The notes: generated from the sequence alone by a model not told the origin. Counted from the stretch's first letter, positions 26,056-34,774 are shown. The stretch: 64,000 nt of DNA from Nonomuraea sp. NEAU-A123 (GCF_018603905.1 NZ_JAHFZZ010000024.1:1-64000), one strand, 5' to 3'. Numbers and translations: made by a program.

Positions 26056-27108
26056 GTGGTGCACGTGCGCTCGTCCCTGATCGAACTCCAGTCCTACGTA
26101 CCGGGCCGCAAAGTGCCCGGGGCCGTCGTCCTGGCCAGCAACGAATGCCCGTACGGCCTGCTGCCCGACGTCGCCTCCCGGCTCACCGAGCTGACCAGTG
26201 GCCTCTCCCGCTACCCGGACATGGGCGCCGGCCGCCTGCTCGAGGCACTCGCCGCCCGCCACGGCGTGACCACCGACCACATCGCCGTGGGAGCAGGCTC
26301 TTCCGAAGTCTGCGGGCAGATCCTGCACACGGTATGTACGCCGGGCAGCGAGGTCGTCTTCGGCTGGCGGTCGTTCGAGGCGTACCCCATCCTGACCACG
26401 GTGGCCGGCGGCACCCCCGTACAGATCCCGCTGCGCGACCACGTCCAGGACCTCCAGGCCATGGCGGAGGCCGTCACCGAACGAACCCGGCTGGTCTTCG
26501 TCTGCAACCCCAACAACCCGACATCGACCCCCATCGGCGAAACCGCCCTGCGCGCCTTCATCGACCAGGTGCCCGAGCACGTGCTGATCGTCATTGACGA
26601 GGCCTACCACGAATACGCCGATCCGTCCGCCGTACCGGACGCGCTCGCACTCTTCGGCGACCGGCCGAACGTCGTCGTCCTCAGGACCTTCTCCAAGGCG
26701 TACGCGCTGGCCGGGTTGCGGGTCGGCTACTGCGTCGGAGCACCCGAGATCATCGCCCAGGTACGCAAGGCGCAGACCCCGTTCAGCGTCAGCGCCCTCG
26801 CCCAAGAGGCCGCGATCGCCGCGCTCCAGGAGCACGAGGAGGTCGCCAGACGAGTCGCCCTCACGGTCAGAGAGCGCGAACACGTCACTCATGAACTCCG
26901 GGCTCTCGGCTATGACCTGCCGACATCCCAGGCGAACTTCTTGTGGCTGCCGCTCGGCCAGAACAGTACGGCCTTCACCGACCACTGCCTCGACAACGGA
27001 GTCATAGTGCGCGCCTTCGCGGGGGAAGGCGTTCGCGTCACCATAGGGCTGCCAGAGGAGAACTCGGCCTTTCTCGCCCTGGCTAAGGCCTGGAGAACGC
27101 GTATCTGA
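26056..27108 (+). CDS. HisC2/Pat-like aromatic aminotransferase
   Basis: A 350-aa class I/II PLP aminotransferase starting at GTG (26056 or 26059), with AAAGGA 12 nt or more upstream. Motifs: LASNECPYG near the N-terminus, VFVCNPNNPTSTP (~147-159), VIDEAYHEY (~179-187) and the PLP lysine Lys214 in RTFSKAYALAGLRVGY. Close relatives are often annotated histidinol-phosphate aminotransferase, but many are phenylalanine/aromatic aminotransferases (Mycobacterium HisC2). Its place at the end of the E1-E2 operon fits amino-acid deamination feeding the oxoacid dehydrogenase. It could also act in the reverse, biosynthetic direction. Confidence 0.82.
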   Translation: MVHVRSSLIELQSYVPGRKVPGAVVLASNECPYGLLPDVASRLTELTSGLSRYPDMGAGRLLEALAARHGVTTDHIAVGAGSSEVCGQILHTVCTPGSEVVFGWRSFEAYPILTTVAGGTPVQIPLRDHVQDLQAMAEAVTERTRLVFVCNPNNPTSTPIGETALRAFIDQVPEHVLIVIDEAYHEYADPSAVPDALALFGDRPNVVVLRTFSKAYALAGLRVGYCVGAPEIIAQVRKAQTPFSVSALAQEAAIAALQEHEEVARRVALTVREREHVTHELRALGYDLPTSQANFLWLPLGQNSTAFTDHCLDNGVIVRAFAGEGVRVTIGLPEENSAFLALAKAWRTRI

Positions 27109-27267
27109 CCGGAGAAAGGTGACAAAACTGCTGTCAGTCATCCTCAGGTTCTGGTTCCGGAACAAGGCCTGCCGCTACCGCTCCGTCAGGGTCTCCGTCG
27201 CCCACCGAACCGGCTCCGGTGTCCGCGGAACTGCATATCCTCAACAGCTGCGGTCTCGTCCTCGATT

Positions 27268-27302
27268 TCCCCCGCCAGCGTCGGTAGCCTCCCGGCGGGG
27301 GA
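27268..27302. terminator. Stem-loop between convergent aminotransferase and vapC genes
   Basis: A 9-bp GC-rich perfect stem (27268-27276 with 27294-27302) encloses a 17-nt loop; the flanking CTCG/CGAG could extend it past a small bulge. It is the only notable structure in the 257-base gap 27109-27365, which holds no convincing gene, and it may terminate transcription from both sides. Confidence 0.45.
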
Positions 27303-27365
27303 CGAGCGGGGCGACCGATCATCTTATGCCGAGCTGGGATGGGAAGGACAGCGGCCTTTACCTAC

Positions 27366-27766
27366 TCAAATGCCGATCAGTCGGACACGATGGCCGCACA
27401 ATCGAGCCATGTCATCGACATCCGAGGTGAGCATGGCGACAGGACCGGGCTGGCGTAGCGCCATCTCGGCGATCGTCGCGTCGATCGCATACTTGTGGCC
27501 GTGCAGACCTGCCGTCTTGAGCAGCTCCGCGGACGCCTTCGCTGCACGCTCGGTAACCGGCTCGACCTTGACGCGAGAGAGCACCCACTGCAGCCGAGGC
27601 ACGTTCACCCGCGTGTGGCTGACCTCCACGATGGTGTTGGCGCCGACCACGAGATCGGCGCCCATGGTGTGAAACACATGGAACATCGCGAGAATCTTGC
27701 GGTCCTGCGCAATCAGGCGGAGAGTCCCTGGGAATCCAGAACGACGGTTTGGACGTGCTCGATCAC
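27366..27766 (-). pseudogene. Frameshifted VapC-type PIN-domain toxin
   Basis: The coding sequence begins at a GTG (27764-27766) overlapping the vapB stop (GTGA) and reads EHVQTVVLDSQGLSA with the first catalytic Asp of a PIN domain, then hits TGA at 27713-27715. The next frame continues IAQDRKILAMFHVFHTMGA and runs through the rest of the PIN fold (ATIAEMAL, VAMLTSDVDDMARL) to a stop at 27366. Adding one G after GCCTG (giving SAWIAQDRK, a common PIN reading) restores a single frame. PIN toxins are RNases. As read, this one should be inactive. Confidence 0.8.
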
Positions 27767-28011
27767 GCCACGCTCGCCGAACCGCCGGGCTCCGTCCCCC
27801 CGAAGATCCTGGCGTGAGCTTCGATCAGCTCCTCGTCGGTAAACTCCCCGTGCTCCTCCTGGTGACGCACGAGCTCGGCACCGAGAAGTTGGTGCCGCAG
27901 CTGGCGTGCCACCGCTTCGGCGACAAAAGCGGAGACGTTGTCGGTGAGCTTCCTGAGTTCGGCGACCTGGTCATTCGGCAGTGTCACCGTGATGAGCGTC
28001 GTATCCGCCAT
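27763..28011 (-). CDS. VapB-type antitoxin
   Basis: An 82-aa protein: a short beta/HTH-like start (TTLITVTLPNDQVAELRKLTDNVSAFVAEAVARQLR) and an acidic C-terminal tail (EEHGEFTDEELIEAHARIFGGTEPGG) typical of antitoxins that wrap their toxin. It overlaps the toxin start by 4 nt, the usual vapBC arrangement. It appears intact although the toxin gene is frameshifted. It would bind its own promoter and neutralise VapC. Confidence 0.8.
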   Translation of the reverse strand: MADTTLITVTLPNDQVAELRKLTDNVSAFVAEAVARQLRHQLLGAELVRHQEEHGEFTDEELIEAHARIFGGTEPGGSASVA

Positions 28012-28096
28012 GAAGCAAGCATATTGCGGTGTGCGCGCCGGGTCTGGCCTCGCTTGGACCTCCGCCTGCCGCGGGGCGCGGAGTACAGGTGCCGCG

Positions 28097-28385
28097 GACG
28101 CTGTTGGCGAAGGCGTGATGCGCGACCAGCTCCACCATCTGTGCCGGATTGCCGAACGTCGGAACATCGGTATCCAGATGCTACCGGACGCGGTCGGCGC
28201 GCACACCTCGATGACCGGCGGGTTCGCGATTCTCGACTACCAAGCCCCAGGGGACCCGAGCATCATCTATGTGGAGGTAGGGGCGGCCGGTGACGTCTTT
28301 CTGGAGAAACCTGAAGATGTGGCTCACTACCGGAAGAGTTATAGCTATCTCCGCGCATCCGCACTGAGCGCGGATGCGGCGAGGC
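28097..28385 (+). pseudogene. DUF5753 fragment of an XRE-family regulator (copy 1)
   Basis: About 90 residues in one frame match the C-terminus of actinobacterial XRE/DUF5753 regulators: VMRDQLHHLCRIAERRNIGIQMLPDAVGAH, then GGFAILDYQAPGDPSIIYVEV and PEDVAHYRKSYSYLRASALS. The HTH and the first half of DUF5753 are missing. Its 3' end overlaps the converging DUF2306 gene. A second decayed copy lies 0.8 kb downstream on the same strand. Confidence 0.72.
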
Positions 28386-29025
28386 GTGATCCGCGCCGTC
28401 TGATCAGGAACTCCACCACGACGAGATTGACGATCCACCCGAGCACCTGACCGATCGGGATCGCGGACTGAGCGTTCGCGCTGATCGAACCCGCCTTCAC
28501 CGTGTCACTGAACGGCACCTGGGCCAGCAGGAAGAGCGGCACCAGGACGCGTGAGGTGACGGCGAGGAAGGTCAGCGCGTAGTTGCGCATCATCCAGTTC
28601 TGGTGTCGTACGAAGTCGCGACGGCGGGCGGCCCGGAAAGCGAGCAAGCCGGTGAGGAGCCACAGGACGGCGGGGATCGTCAGGCCGATCTGGGTGATGA
28701 GGCGGCCCGAGAGCAGCGCCACCGGTGCGGCGGTCAGCGCGGAGGGCACCACCCCCGCGAGGAGATAGCAGCGGCCGATCGTCCGGTGAACCCGCCTGCG
28801 CGCCCGGATCGCCGGAACGAACTGCAGAGGGCCGAGAACGAGCGCGATCAGCGCGGTGAAGACGTGCCCGACGAGCAGGTAATAATGCGGCCCGCTGCTC
28901 ACGTCGAGCCGGCTGTCATCGACATCGAGCCCGAGATAGGGATTGACGAGCACAGCCCCGAACACCGCCGCGACGATGAGCATCAGCCAGATCCGGCGGG
29001 CTTTCGCGGGAGTGGCGGTGTTCAT
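28345..29025 (-). CDS. DUF2306 integral membrane protein
   Basis: A 226-aa protein with AGGAG 8 nt before its ATG. There are about six membrane segments (near 12-30, 47-68, 85-105, 113-130, 146-165 and 190-208). The conserved DUF2306 features are HVFTALIALVLGPLQFVPAIRAR....RVHRTIGRCYLLAG and RHQNWMMRNYALTFLAVTSR. Function is unknown; the conserved His and Arg residues recall cytochrome-b-like membrane proteins. It sits between two remnants of XRE/DUF5753 genes, and its last ~13 codons overlap the first remnant. Confidence 0.85.
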   Translation of the reverse strand: MNTATPAKARRIWLMLIVAAVFGAVLVNPYLGLDVDDSRLDVSSGPHYYLLVGHVFTALIALVLGPLQFVPAIRARRRVHRTIGRCYLLAGVVPSALTAAPVALLSGRLITQIGLTIPAVLWLLTGLLAFRAARRRDFVRHQNWMMRNYALTFLAVTSRVLVPLFLLAQVPFSDTVKAGSISANAQSAIPIGQVLGWIVNLVVVEFLIRRRGSRLAASALSADARR

Positions 29026-29176
29026 TGCTGTGCTCCTTGCCGGTCGTTGATCTTCCGGCTGCTCATCATCCGGCGTGACCAGACGCCCGTCATCCGCCCT
29101 CTGGCGGCCTCCTGGCTACCTCAATCGGCGTACACGCGAGAGGCGCTGCTCGGCCTGCGGAGGCGGCGAGTCCTTC

Positions 29177-29711
29177 ACCGGCAACAGCGTGAGGCTGTTC
29201 TGACGCTGGCTCGTCAATCGCGGGAGAAGGGATGGTGGGCCAATTATCAGGACATCTGGCGCGGTTCCCTTGCAGGGTTCGAAGCGGAAGCCTCTTTGAT
29301 CAACACATATGAGGATCTCCGCGTGCCGGGACTGTTCCAGACCGAGGATTACGCTACGGCGATGTTCAAAGGCGGCCAGGTGCTGGACAACGACCAGATT
29401 CGCCGCCGCGCGGAAGCGCGGCTGGCGAGGCGCCACCCACCCTCTGGGCGGTCAGCGACGAAGCCGCGCTGACCAAGCTCGTGGGTGGTCCATCGGTGAT
29501 GCGAGATCAACTGCGGCACATCGTCGATATGAGCGCCAGGCCGAATATCTACGTGCAGGTCCTGCCGGACTCGGCCGGCGCCCACGCCGCGATGGACGGC
29601 CCATTTGAGATCTTGAATTTCCCGGACCCAGGTGATCCGAGCGTGGTCTATATCGAGACAGCGACGAGTGACCTTTATCTGGAGACTCCCGAAGAGCTCA
29701 CACGTTTATAG
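29177..29711 (+). pseudogene. Broken XRE/DUF5753 regulator (copy 2)
   Basis: The first frame gives HRQQREAVLTLARQSREKGWWANYQDIW ... TYEDLRVPGLFQTEDYATAMF ... ARLARR and ends at 29472. The next frame gives LWAVSDEAALTKLVGGPSVMRDQLRHIVDMSARPNIYVQVLPDSAGAH to the stop at 29711. Together they form most of a DUF5753 domain, with a frameshift or small deletion near 29435. The N-terminal XRE helix-turn-helix is absent upstream. Such regulators normally pair with a DUF397 protein, and one follows 97 bases later. Confidence 0.78.
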
Positions 29712-29808
29712 GCTGATCTTCGACCTCATACGGTCATCGGCCCTCAGCCCAGACTCATCTATGGCATACCTAGCCAAATTGATCGATCGACTTAGCTAGG
29801 AGGCGATC

Positions 29809-30000
29809 ATGGATCCTTCCCTTGCCTGGCGAAAGAGTTCCTATTCCGGGTCCGGCGACAACTGTGTCGAGGTCGCGGTGCTTCCGGATGGTGGTCAAGC
29901 CGTACGGGACTCCAAGGAGCCCGATGGGCCCGTTCTGACGTTCACTCCGGGCGAGTGGGACGCGTTCATCAAGGGCGCCAAGGACGGCGAGTTCGGCTGA
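29809..30000 (+). CDS. DUF397 domain protein
   Basis: A 63-aa protein with AGGAGG 5 nt before its ATG. It matches DUF397: AWRKSSYSGSGDNCVEVAVLPDGGQAVRDSKEPDGPVLTFTPGEWDAFI. DUF397 proteins pair with XRE/DUF5753 regulators in actinomycetes and affect development and antibiotic production. Here the partner regulator upstream is a pseudogene, leaving an orphan. CCTAGC (29769-29774) and GCTAGG (29795-29800) form a 6-bp inverted repeat just before the ribosome site. Confidence 0.9.
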   Translation: MDPSLAWRKSSYSGSGDNCVEVAVLPDGGQAVRDSKEPDGPVLTFTPGEWDAFIKGAKDGEFG

Positions 30001-30228
30001 CTCGAACGCGAGGACGCATCGGGCATCGGACTCTTCGGCTCCGGTCCGAGCGGTAGGTGCGGCGTGTGCTTCAGCCGGGATCCATGGCGACGATGCGACC
30101 GATTCGACGTCTATTCGGGCGGTGCTTGCCCTGAGCACCCTCGCCCCGGATCATGGCGATCCCAAATGAGTCGTGATCATTAGCATGGGATGTCCGCTCA
30201 CGATGATCGAGGCGCTGAGGAGCATGCC

Positions 30229-31245
30229 ATGACCTTCGACAGAATCGGCCATTGGGCTTGGACGGACATGCGGGAGGTCGGGCGGTGGCTGGCGACCGGC
30301 ACTGATCCCAGCGCACCGGCAGCGGTGGCTTGGGGCGTGCCGCTGATCGCCGCGTGCCGTCGCGGTTCGAAGGATGTCGTGGCCGCGCTGGCGGCTCAGG
30401 CCAGTGACGTGAACGTACGCGGGGAAGACGGCCGTACCCCGCTGTGGGAAGCGGTGTGGTGGGCCAACGCCGGTGCCATCGAGGCGCTGCTGGCCGCCGG
30501 GGCCGACCCGTGGATCGAGGTGATGTGCGGGTGGTCGGCCGGACGATTGGCGCTGGCCGGGGCGCAAGCGCCGTTGTTCGCCGGCCTTCCCGAAGCTGTT
30601 CCGCTGGAGGAGGAGCATCGAGCTGCCGTCCAGAGCGCCCGTGAACGCAAAAAACTTCTCAGTAACAAGGCTCACCTGGGCGGGGAGTGGGCGCTGGGGA
30701 TGGGCCTGGCGCTGGTCGCGGGAATCAGCGCCGATGAGGCGATACAGCGCCTGGGGGCCGACCCCGCGCGGTTCGCTCCGCACCACCCTCGCCTGGCACC
30801 GTGGCCGCCCGAGGATGAGGAGGACCCCGATGACTTTTACACCGCCGGGTTGCGATACGTCGCCGTCACCGAGATCGCGGGCGGATGCGCCCTGGTACAG
30901 CCGGAAGGCTTCGCCGTCACCCTGAACGAGACGGTGAAGCCCTTGTCGGCGGGCACTCGGTGCGTGGCGGTCTACTTCAACGCCAAGAGCGGCACACAGA
31001 GCAGCTACGTCATCGATGGTGAATGGGTCGGCCGCGATCCCGTCGACAGTGACGCGTGCCCTGACGAGGACCCGGCGCGGACGCTGAACCGCTTCCTCTA
31101 CTCCTGGGCCCAAAGCCGTGAGGACCCGACCGCTGCCAAGATCGGACACGCGTTCACGCTGCTGGGCCTGGATCCCGGCGACGGCTCCTGCGTGAAGGGG
31201 CCATGGTCCAGGTGGGTCGAGGTTCCTGAGTGGAGCCGGTTCTGA
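30229..31245 (+). CDS. Ankyrin-repeat protein with unrecognised C-terminal domain
   Basis: A 338-aa protein starting at the ATG at 30229 (AGGAG 7 nt upstream). The N-terminal part has two or three ankyrin repeats: GVPLIAACRRGSKDVVAALAAQASDVNVRGEDGRTPLWEAVWWANAGAIEALLAAGADPW. The C-terminal ~200 residues are acidic and beta-rich (a DEEDPDD stretch, then ALVQPEGFAVTLNETV and SYVIDGEWVGRDPV) and match nothing I know. Ankyrin repeats mediate protein binding. A decayed ankyrin relative occurs at 52.7 kb. Confidence 0.75.
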   Translation: MTFDRIGHWAWTDMREVGRWLATGTDPSAPAAVAWGVPLIAACRRGSKDVVAALAAQASDVNVRGEDGRTPLWEAVWWANAGAIEALLAAGADPWIEVMCGWSAGRLALAGAQAPLFAGLPEAVPLEEEHRAAVQSARERKKLLSNKAHLGGEWALGMGLALVAGISADEAIQRLGADPARFAPHHPRLAPWPPEDEEDPDDFYTAGLRYVAVTEIAGGCALVQPEGFAVTLNETVKPLSAGTRCVAVYFNAKSGTQSSYVIDGEWVGRDPVDSDACPDEDPARTLNRFLYSWAQSREDPTAAKIGHAFTLLGLDPGDGSCVKGPWSRWVEVPEWSRF

Positions 31246-31341
31246 CGTGTCGCTGCTTCTCCGGCTGCTGCTTTTCGATGTGGCGCCCCGCTGCTGTCGA
31301 GAAGAACACGTTCCTGTCGTCGACGTGCCCTCGGCAGAGCA

Positions 31342-31560
31342 TTAAAGGCTGGCGCATGGATGATTGCCCGCCCCTTCCGGCCGGGAGCCCAGACGACGGC
31401 TTCGGCACAGCGCGAGACGGTCAGGGGCTCGACACTCTGCACCACACCTGTTGCGCACCCACAATGCATCTCTGAACTGCACGAGCGTCAATCCCCGCAG
31501 GGTCTCCCTGAGAGAATCCTTGAACTGCGGTGCCTCAGAATCGATGAAGTAACGTCTCAT
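31342..31560 (-). pseudogene. Possible 5' fragment of a gene
   Basis: An ATG reading of 72 codons whose first ~35 residues look like real protein (MRRYFIDSEAPQFKDSLRET, then LTLVQFRDALWVRNRC), while the rest is Arg/Ser-rich with a non-coding look. It may be the truncated start of an unidentified gene. No family is recognised. The surrounding gap 31246-31596 holds nothing else clear. Confidence 0.25.
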
Positions 31561-31596
31561 TGATCATGAGGCAGATCTGTGGATGTCTCGGCCCGG

Positions 31597-32565
31597 CTAG
31601 ATCGGAAAGCGGCCGCGGCGGATGCGCCAGTGGCCGCCGGCCTTCAGGTGGTCGACGATCGCGCGCTGGAGCACGGTGCGGCGCGGCAGTTGGTCGAGCG
31701 GCGTGGTCAGGGTGCGGAACACGAACCGCAGCACCTCGACGTCGGCGTCCAGCCCTTCCGGCTCCTCGTAGGGCTCCAGCTCGAACCTCCGCTGGAACCG
31801 GACGATGTTGGAGTCCCCGGGCAGGTACTCCAGTAGCTGCGGGTCGAGCAGCCACGAGCCGCAGGAGAACGCCGTGTAGCGCTCGTCGGGAAAGTGGCGT
31901 GGAAAGAACACGCGGGCCGCGTCGAGCGACGCCGCGACCGCCTCCGGGGTCATCGGCCCCGACTCGGGGATGTGCAGGTCGATGGTGGTGCCGCCGCGAT
32001 GGTGCTGCAGCCGGCCCAGCTCGTAGATGCCGCCGCGCGCGTGCAGCGTCAGCCAGCTCTGCATGACCGGCCAGCCCTCGCGGTGCATCCGCCGGTCGAT
32101 CGCGAGGTTGCGGCCCAGATCCGCAAGGGTCACCCACGACACGGCATCGGCGATGCCGTGGTCGCGGTGGTAGCCCGTGACGACGTCGACCAGGGCCAGG
32201 TACGCGTACACGTAGAGATGCCGCCAGGCGGGGCCCCGTTCGCGCGGCAGCTCCGGACCGGGCGACAGCCAGCCGTGGCCCCCGAGATCGGCGCGGACCA
32301 GGGCGATCGAGCGGTCGAGCAGCCAGCGCAGCTCCGGAATCCACAGTGGAGAGTCGGGGTCGGGCCAGCCCGCCATGATCTCGGCGGCGTCGTCCGGCCG
32401 CACCGCGAGCCGGTGGAGGATCGCGGGCGCGTCGGCCTTGGCGGGCAGCGGAGCCGACGGCCGGTCGCCGGCGAGCCGGTGCACGCGGTCGACGTCCTCG
32501 ACGGGTACCCCGAGCCGGGCGGCGGTGTCGTCCAGATCCACGCGGATGATCCTACGCTCGGGCAC
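31597..32565 (-). CDS. Acyltransferase-like protein (NAT_N/GNAT_C, DUF5596 type)
   Basis: A 322-aa protein starting at GTG. It resembles the actinobacterial family with an N-terminal helical NAT_N domain (~1-130) and a GNAT-like C-terminal domain (~150-290). The most telling segments are TTIDLHIPESGPMTPEAVAASLDAARVFFPRHFPDERYTAFSCGSWLLDPQL and NIVRFQRRFEL. Acyltransferase activity is a prediction for the family, not shown. The C-terminus ends LKAGGHWRIRRGRFPI. It lies 31 bases after a SUKH-like gene on the same strand. Confidence 0.65.
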   Translation of the reverse strand: MPERRIIRVDLDDTAARLGVPVEDVDRVHRLAGDRPSAPLPAKADAPAILHRLAVRPDDAAEIMAGWPDPDSPLWIPELRWLLDRSIALVRADLGGHGWLSPGPELPRERGPAWRHLYVYAYLALVDVVTGYHRDHGIADAVSWVTLADLGRNLAIDRRMHREGWPVMQSWLTLHARGGIYELGRLQHHRGGTTIDLHIPESGPMTPEAVAASLDAARVFFPRHFPDERYTAFSCGSWLLDPQLLEYLPGDSNIVRFQRRFELEPYEEPEGLDADVEVLRFVFRTLTTPLDQLPRRTVLQRAIVDHLKAGGHWRIRRGRFPI

Positions 32566-32596
32566 CTTCTCTGAACTAAGGCCAAGGGAGTCTCAC

Positions 32597-33139
32597 TCAG
32601 CGGCACATCGCGTCGATGAGATCCGAGAAGTGCGGGAACTCCGCTCGTGCGGCGGTCACGATTTGGGTGGGGGTATGGCGGCGGCCGGGTGCGTGTCGCT
32701 CGGCGATCGCATGGAAGGCCTCGTTCGGCTGTGCCGGGGAGTCGGGGTCCGTGAAGGCCTCGGCGGGGCCTAGGCCAGCGGCGAACAGCCAGAGTAGGTC
32801 GCCGAGATCGCGGGCGATCACACCGTGCTCACCCTCGGAACCGATGTAGACGACGGGCTGGTCGATGATCGCCGCATCGGGCCGTACCAGCCAGAAGCCG
32901 GTGTAGTCACCCGCCCCGGTCGTGCCGAAGAAGCGGAACTCACCGCCGTCGACCTCTTGGTTGCCGGTCCACAGGCGGAACCACCACGCCGTCCGGTCGG
33001 GCTCTTCGAACCGATCGTACGGTTCGAAGTCACAGCCGCGGGACTCGTCGGTTTCCTCGTCCCATTCCCACTCGAAGCCGACCTGGGCCACCTCGGCCAG
33101 GGCAGGAGGCAATGCGAGATCTTCAGGTATGTCCGCCAC
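32597..33139 (-). CDS. SMI1/KNR4 (SUKH)-like protein
   Basis: A 180-aa acidic protein starting at GTG. The arrangement (PPALAEVAQVGFEWEWDEE... YDRFEEPDRTAWWFRLWTGNQEVDGGEFRFFGTTGAGDYTGFWLV, then VVYIGSEGEHGVIARDLGDLLWLFAAGL) fits the SUKH fold with its W/F-rich core. SUKH proteins often act as immunity proteins in polymorphic-toxin systems. I see no toxin gene beside it, so an orphan immunity or housekeeping role is open. Confidence 0.65.
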   Translation of the reverse strand: MADIPEDLALPPALAEVAQVGFEWEWDEETDESRGCDFEPYDRFEEPDRTAWWFRLWTGNQEVDGGEFRFFGTTGAGDYTGFWLVRPDAAIIDQPVVYIGSEGEHGVIARDLGDLLWLFAAGLGPAEAFTDPDSPAQPNEAFHAIAERHAPGRRHTPTQIVTAARAEFPHFSDLIDAMCR

Positions 33140-33508
33140 CCCGAAAGATTAAACGATCGCTGAAAAGCTGCTGTTGGAAACGTGGTGATTCAAGCGTGGG
33201 AGCGCACGAGGATCGTCTGATCCCGCCAACAGGTCCTGAGGTCGTTGCGGCCGACGGAAGTACTGGAGGCCCACACGCGTGACGCGCGAACGGCGTCCCG
33301 GATAGTCGCTGCTGGACCCGTTTCGCAGGTCTGCGGGCATGCCTCCTCGGGGACGTCGGCGGTGCGGTCCGCGTTGTCGCGGTAGGTAGGGATGCCCTGT
33401 CCTTTCATCGCCGGCGTCTTCTGGGAGCATCGATGTCTCGGCAAGGCGCCCCGTGCGTTGAAACTGGCCACATTAGGCGTTTCATGTCGGTCGGTAGTCT
33501 CTGGTTCC
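33140..33508. other. Intergenic region without recognisable gene
   Basis: About 370 bases between divergent genes. Open frames here have no ribosome site and no recognisable domain. It should contain the promoters of both flanking genes; no clear palindrome was seen. Confidence 0.4.
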
Positions 33509-34516
33509 GTGACCGCCTCGACACCGCCGCCATGGGTTGACGACCTCTTCCCCTTCCCCACTCCGCCCGCGCTCCGAACGCTGATCGACATCGCCTGGCA
33601 GGACGCATACGACTTCTACGAAGAGAACGAAAGCTATGACTACACCCTGCTGGTATCCCACTACGACTTCATGTTCGACCTGGCCACGATTCCCCGCCCG
33701 CCCGATGGCTGCGATGCCTACCCAGAGTTCGCCGACCAGGACCGGCAGTTATCGCTACCGCATTTCGCCACGCCGGAGTTTGTGCCCTTCGGCTCTCTCG
33801 GCGACGGCGGCGGCGTCGGCTGGCTGGTACCCGCTCCGGAACTCGGACGGCTGGACCATCCGGTTGCCCTGGCCAACGGTCATGAGCACGGCGTGACCCC
33901 GATCGGCGCGGACACCCGTACCGGTCTGGAGTTCATGCTGTCGTGGGCCCTACGACGGTGGCACGAGGACCCTGACCCGGAGCCCCCGGCATGGCGCGAT
34001 GCCGACGTTTGGCTCGCCCAGAACCAGTGGCGCATCGACGCGCGCGCCAAAGACCGGAGACTTGTCGACCGGCTGTCCGCCGAACTCCGCGTACACCCGG
34101 ACCCTGATCGGACTTTTCCCGGTTCGTGGTGGGAAGGCGCGACCGTCAGGAAGGACGCCGAGTACGACATAGCGTTTGACGTACCGGAAGGGTGGCGGCA
34201 CGAGCCCGGCGCGGACGGTATCGGCGTGCTCGCCCCGGCTGATGCGTACGCCGATCGGGAGCCGGTGGCCGCGGACCGCCCACCGCTGGGACCAGAGCTC
34301 ATCGCCGCCGAATGCTGGCTCGATGCCGGATACCCGGCGACCGCTTTGCTCGCGCTCAAAGACACTTTCGTCAACGGACCGAGCTGCTACTTCGCTGACC
34401 TTAAACCGTTGTGGGAGCGCGCTTACCGTGATCTCGGTCGACTCGAATACGCGGCTCACCTCGACTTGATGGCGCCGAGTCATCAGGTTCCGTGCTACTG
34501 CCCTACGCCGCACTGA
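33509..34516 (+). CDS. Hypothetical protein, SUKH-like N-terminal part
   Basis: A 335-aa acidic protein; I start at the GTG at 33509. Residues ~15-155 (DDLFPFPTPPALRTLIDIAW..., FVPFGSLGDGGGVGWLVPAPELGRLDHPVALANGHEHGV) resemble SUKH/SMI1 proteins. The C-terminal half (~170-335) is not recognised and ends with a Cys-containing tail. It diverges from the SUKH-like gene at 32597-33139, so two distant SUKH relatives flank this gap. Function unknown. Confidence 0.6.
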   Translation: MTASTPPPWVDDLFPFPTPPALRTLIDIAWQDAYDFYEENESYDYTLLVSHYDFMFDLATIPRPPDGCDAYPEFADQDRQLSLPHFATPEFVPFGSLGDGGGVGWLVPAPELGRLDHPVALANGHEHGVTPIGADTRTGLEFMLSWALRRWHEDPDPEPPAWRDADVWLAQNQWRIDARAKDRRLVDRLSAELRVHPDPDRTFPGSWWEGATVRKDAEYDIAFDVPEGWRHEPGADGIGVLAPADAYADREPVAADRPPLGPELIAAECWLDAGYPATALLALKDTFVNGPSCYFADLKPLWERAYRDLGRLEYAAHLDLMAPSHQVPCYCPTPH

Positions 34517-34530
34517 AATAGCAGGTGGCG

Positions 34531-34726
34531 CGATCTGCTTGAGCCTGGCAAAGAAGCTCCGTTGTATCCATTCGCCGCGGTGGCTTCGGATCGTGGTGGC
34601 CGAGCACGTCGCGTCGGCGATCGCCTCGTAAGAACAGCCAAAGCGCAGCAACTGCTGCATCTTCTCGAAGATGATCCGGGCACAGGTCTTCTCAGTGATC
34701 ACAGAGCGTTGCAACGTCATGATCAC
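34531..34726 (-). mobile_element. Remnant of an IS5/IS4-type transposase
   Basis: About 65 residues read ARIIFEKMQQLLRFGCSYEAIADATCSATTIRSHRGEWI then RLKQIA, the N-terminal helix-turn-helix region of DDE transposases of the IS5/IS4 group. The catalytic DDE part is missing and the frame runs into unrelated sequence. No terminal inverted repeats were found, so this is a scrap of an insertion sequence. Confidence 0.6.
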
Positions 34727-34774
34727 CGAGACCGCGCCTCACCTCGCTGGCCGTCGAAGTGGGCCAGGTAGAGG

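Noticed and set aside
33190..33591. A 133-codon minus-strand frame in the gap upstream of the 33509 gene
   Set aside because: No ribosome site and no recognisable domain, and it runs into the start of the plus-strand gene; codon use looks random.
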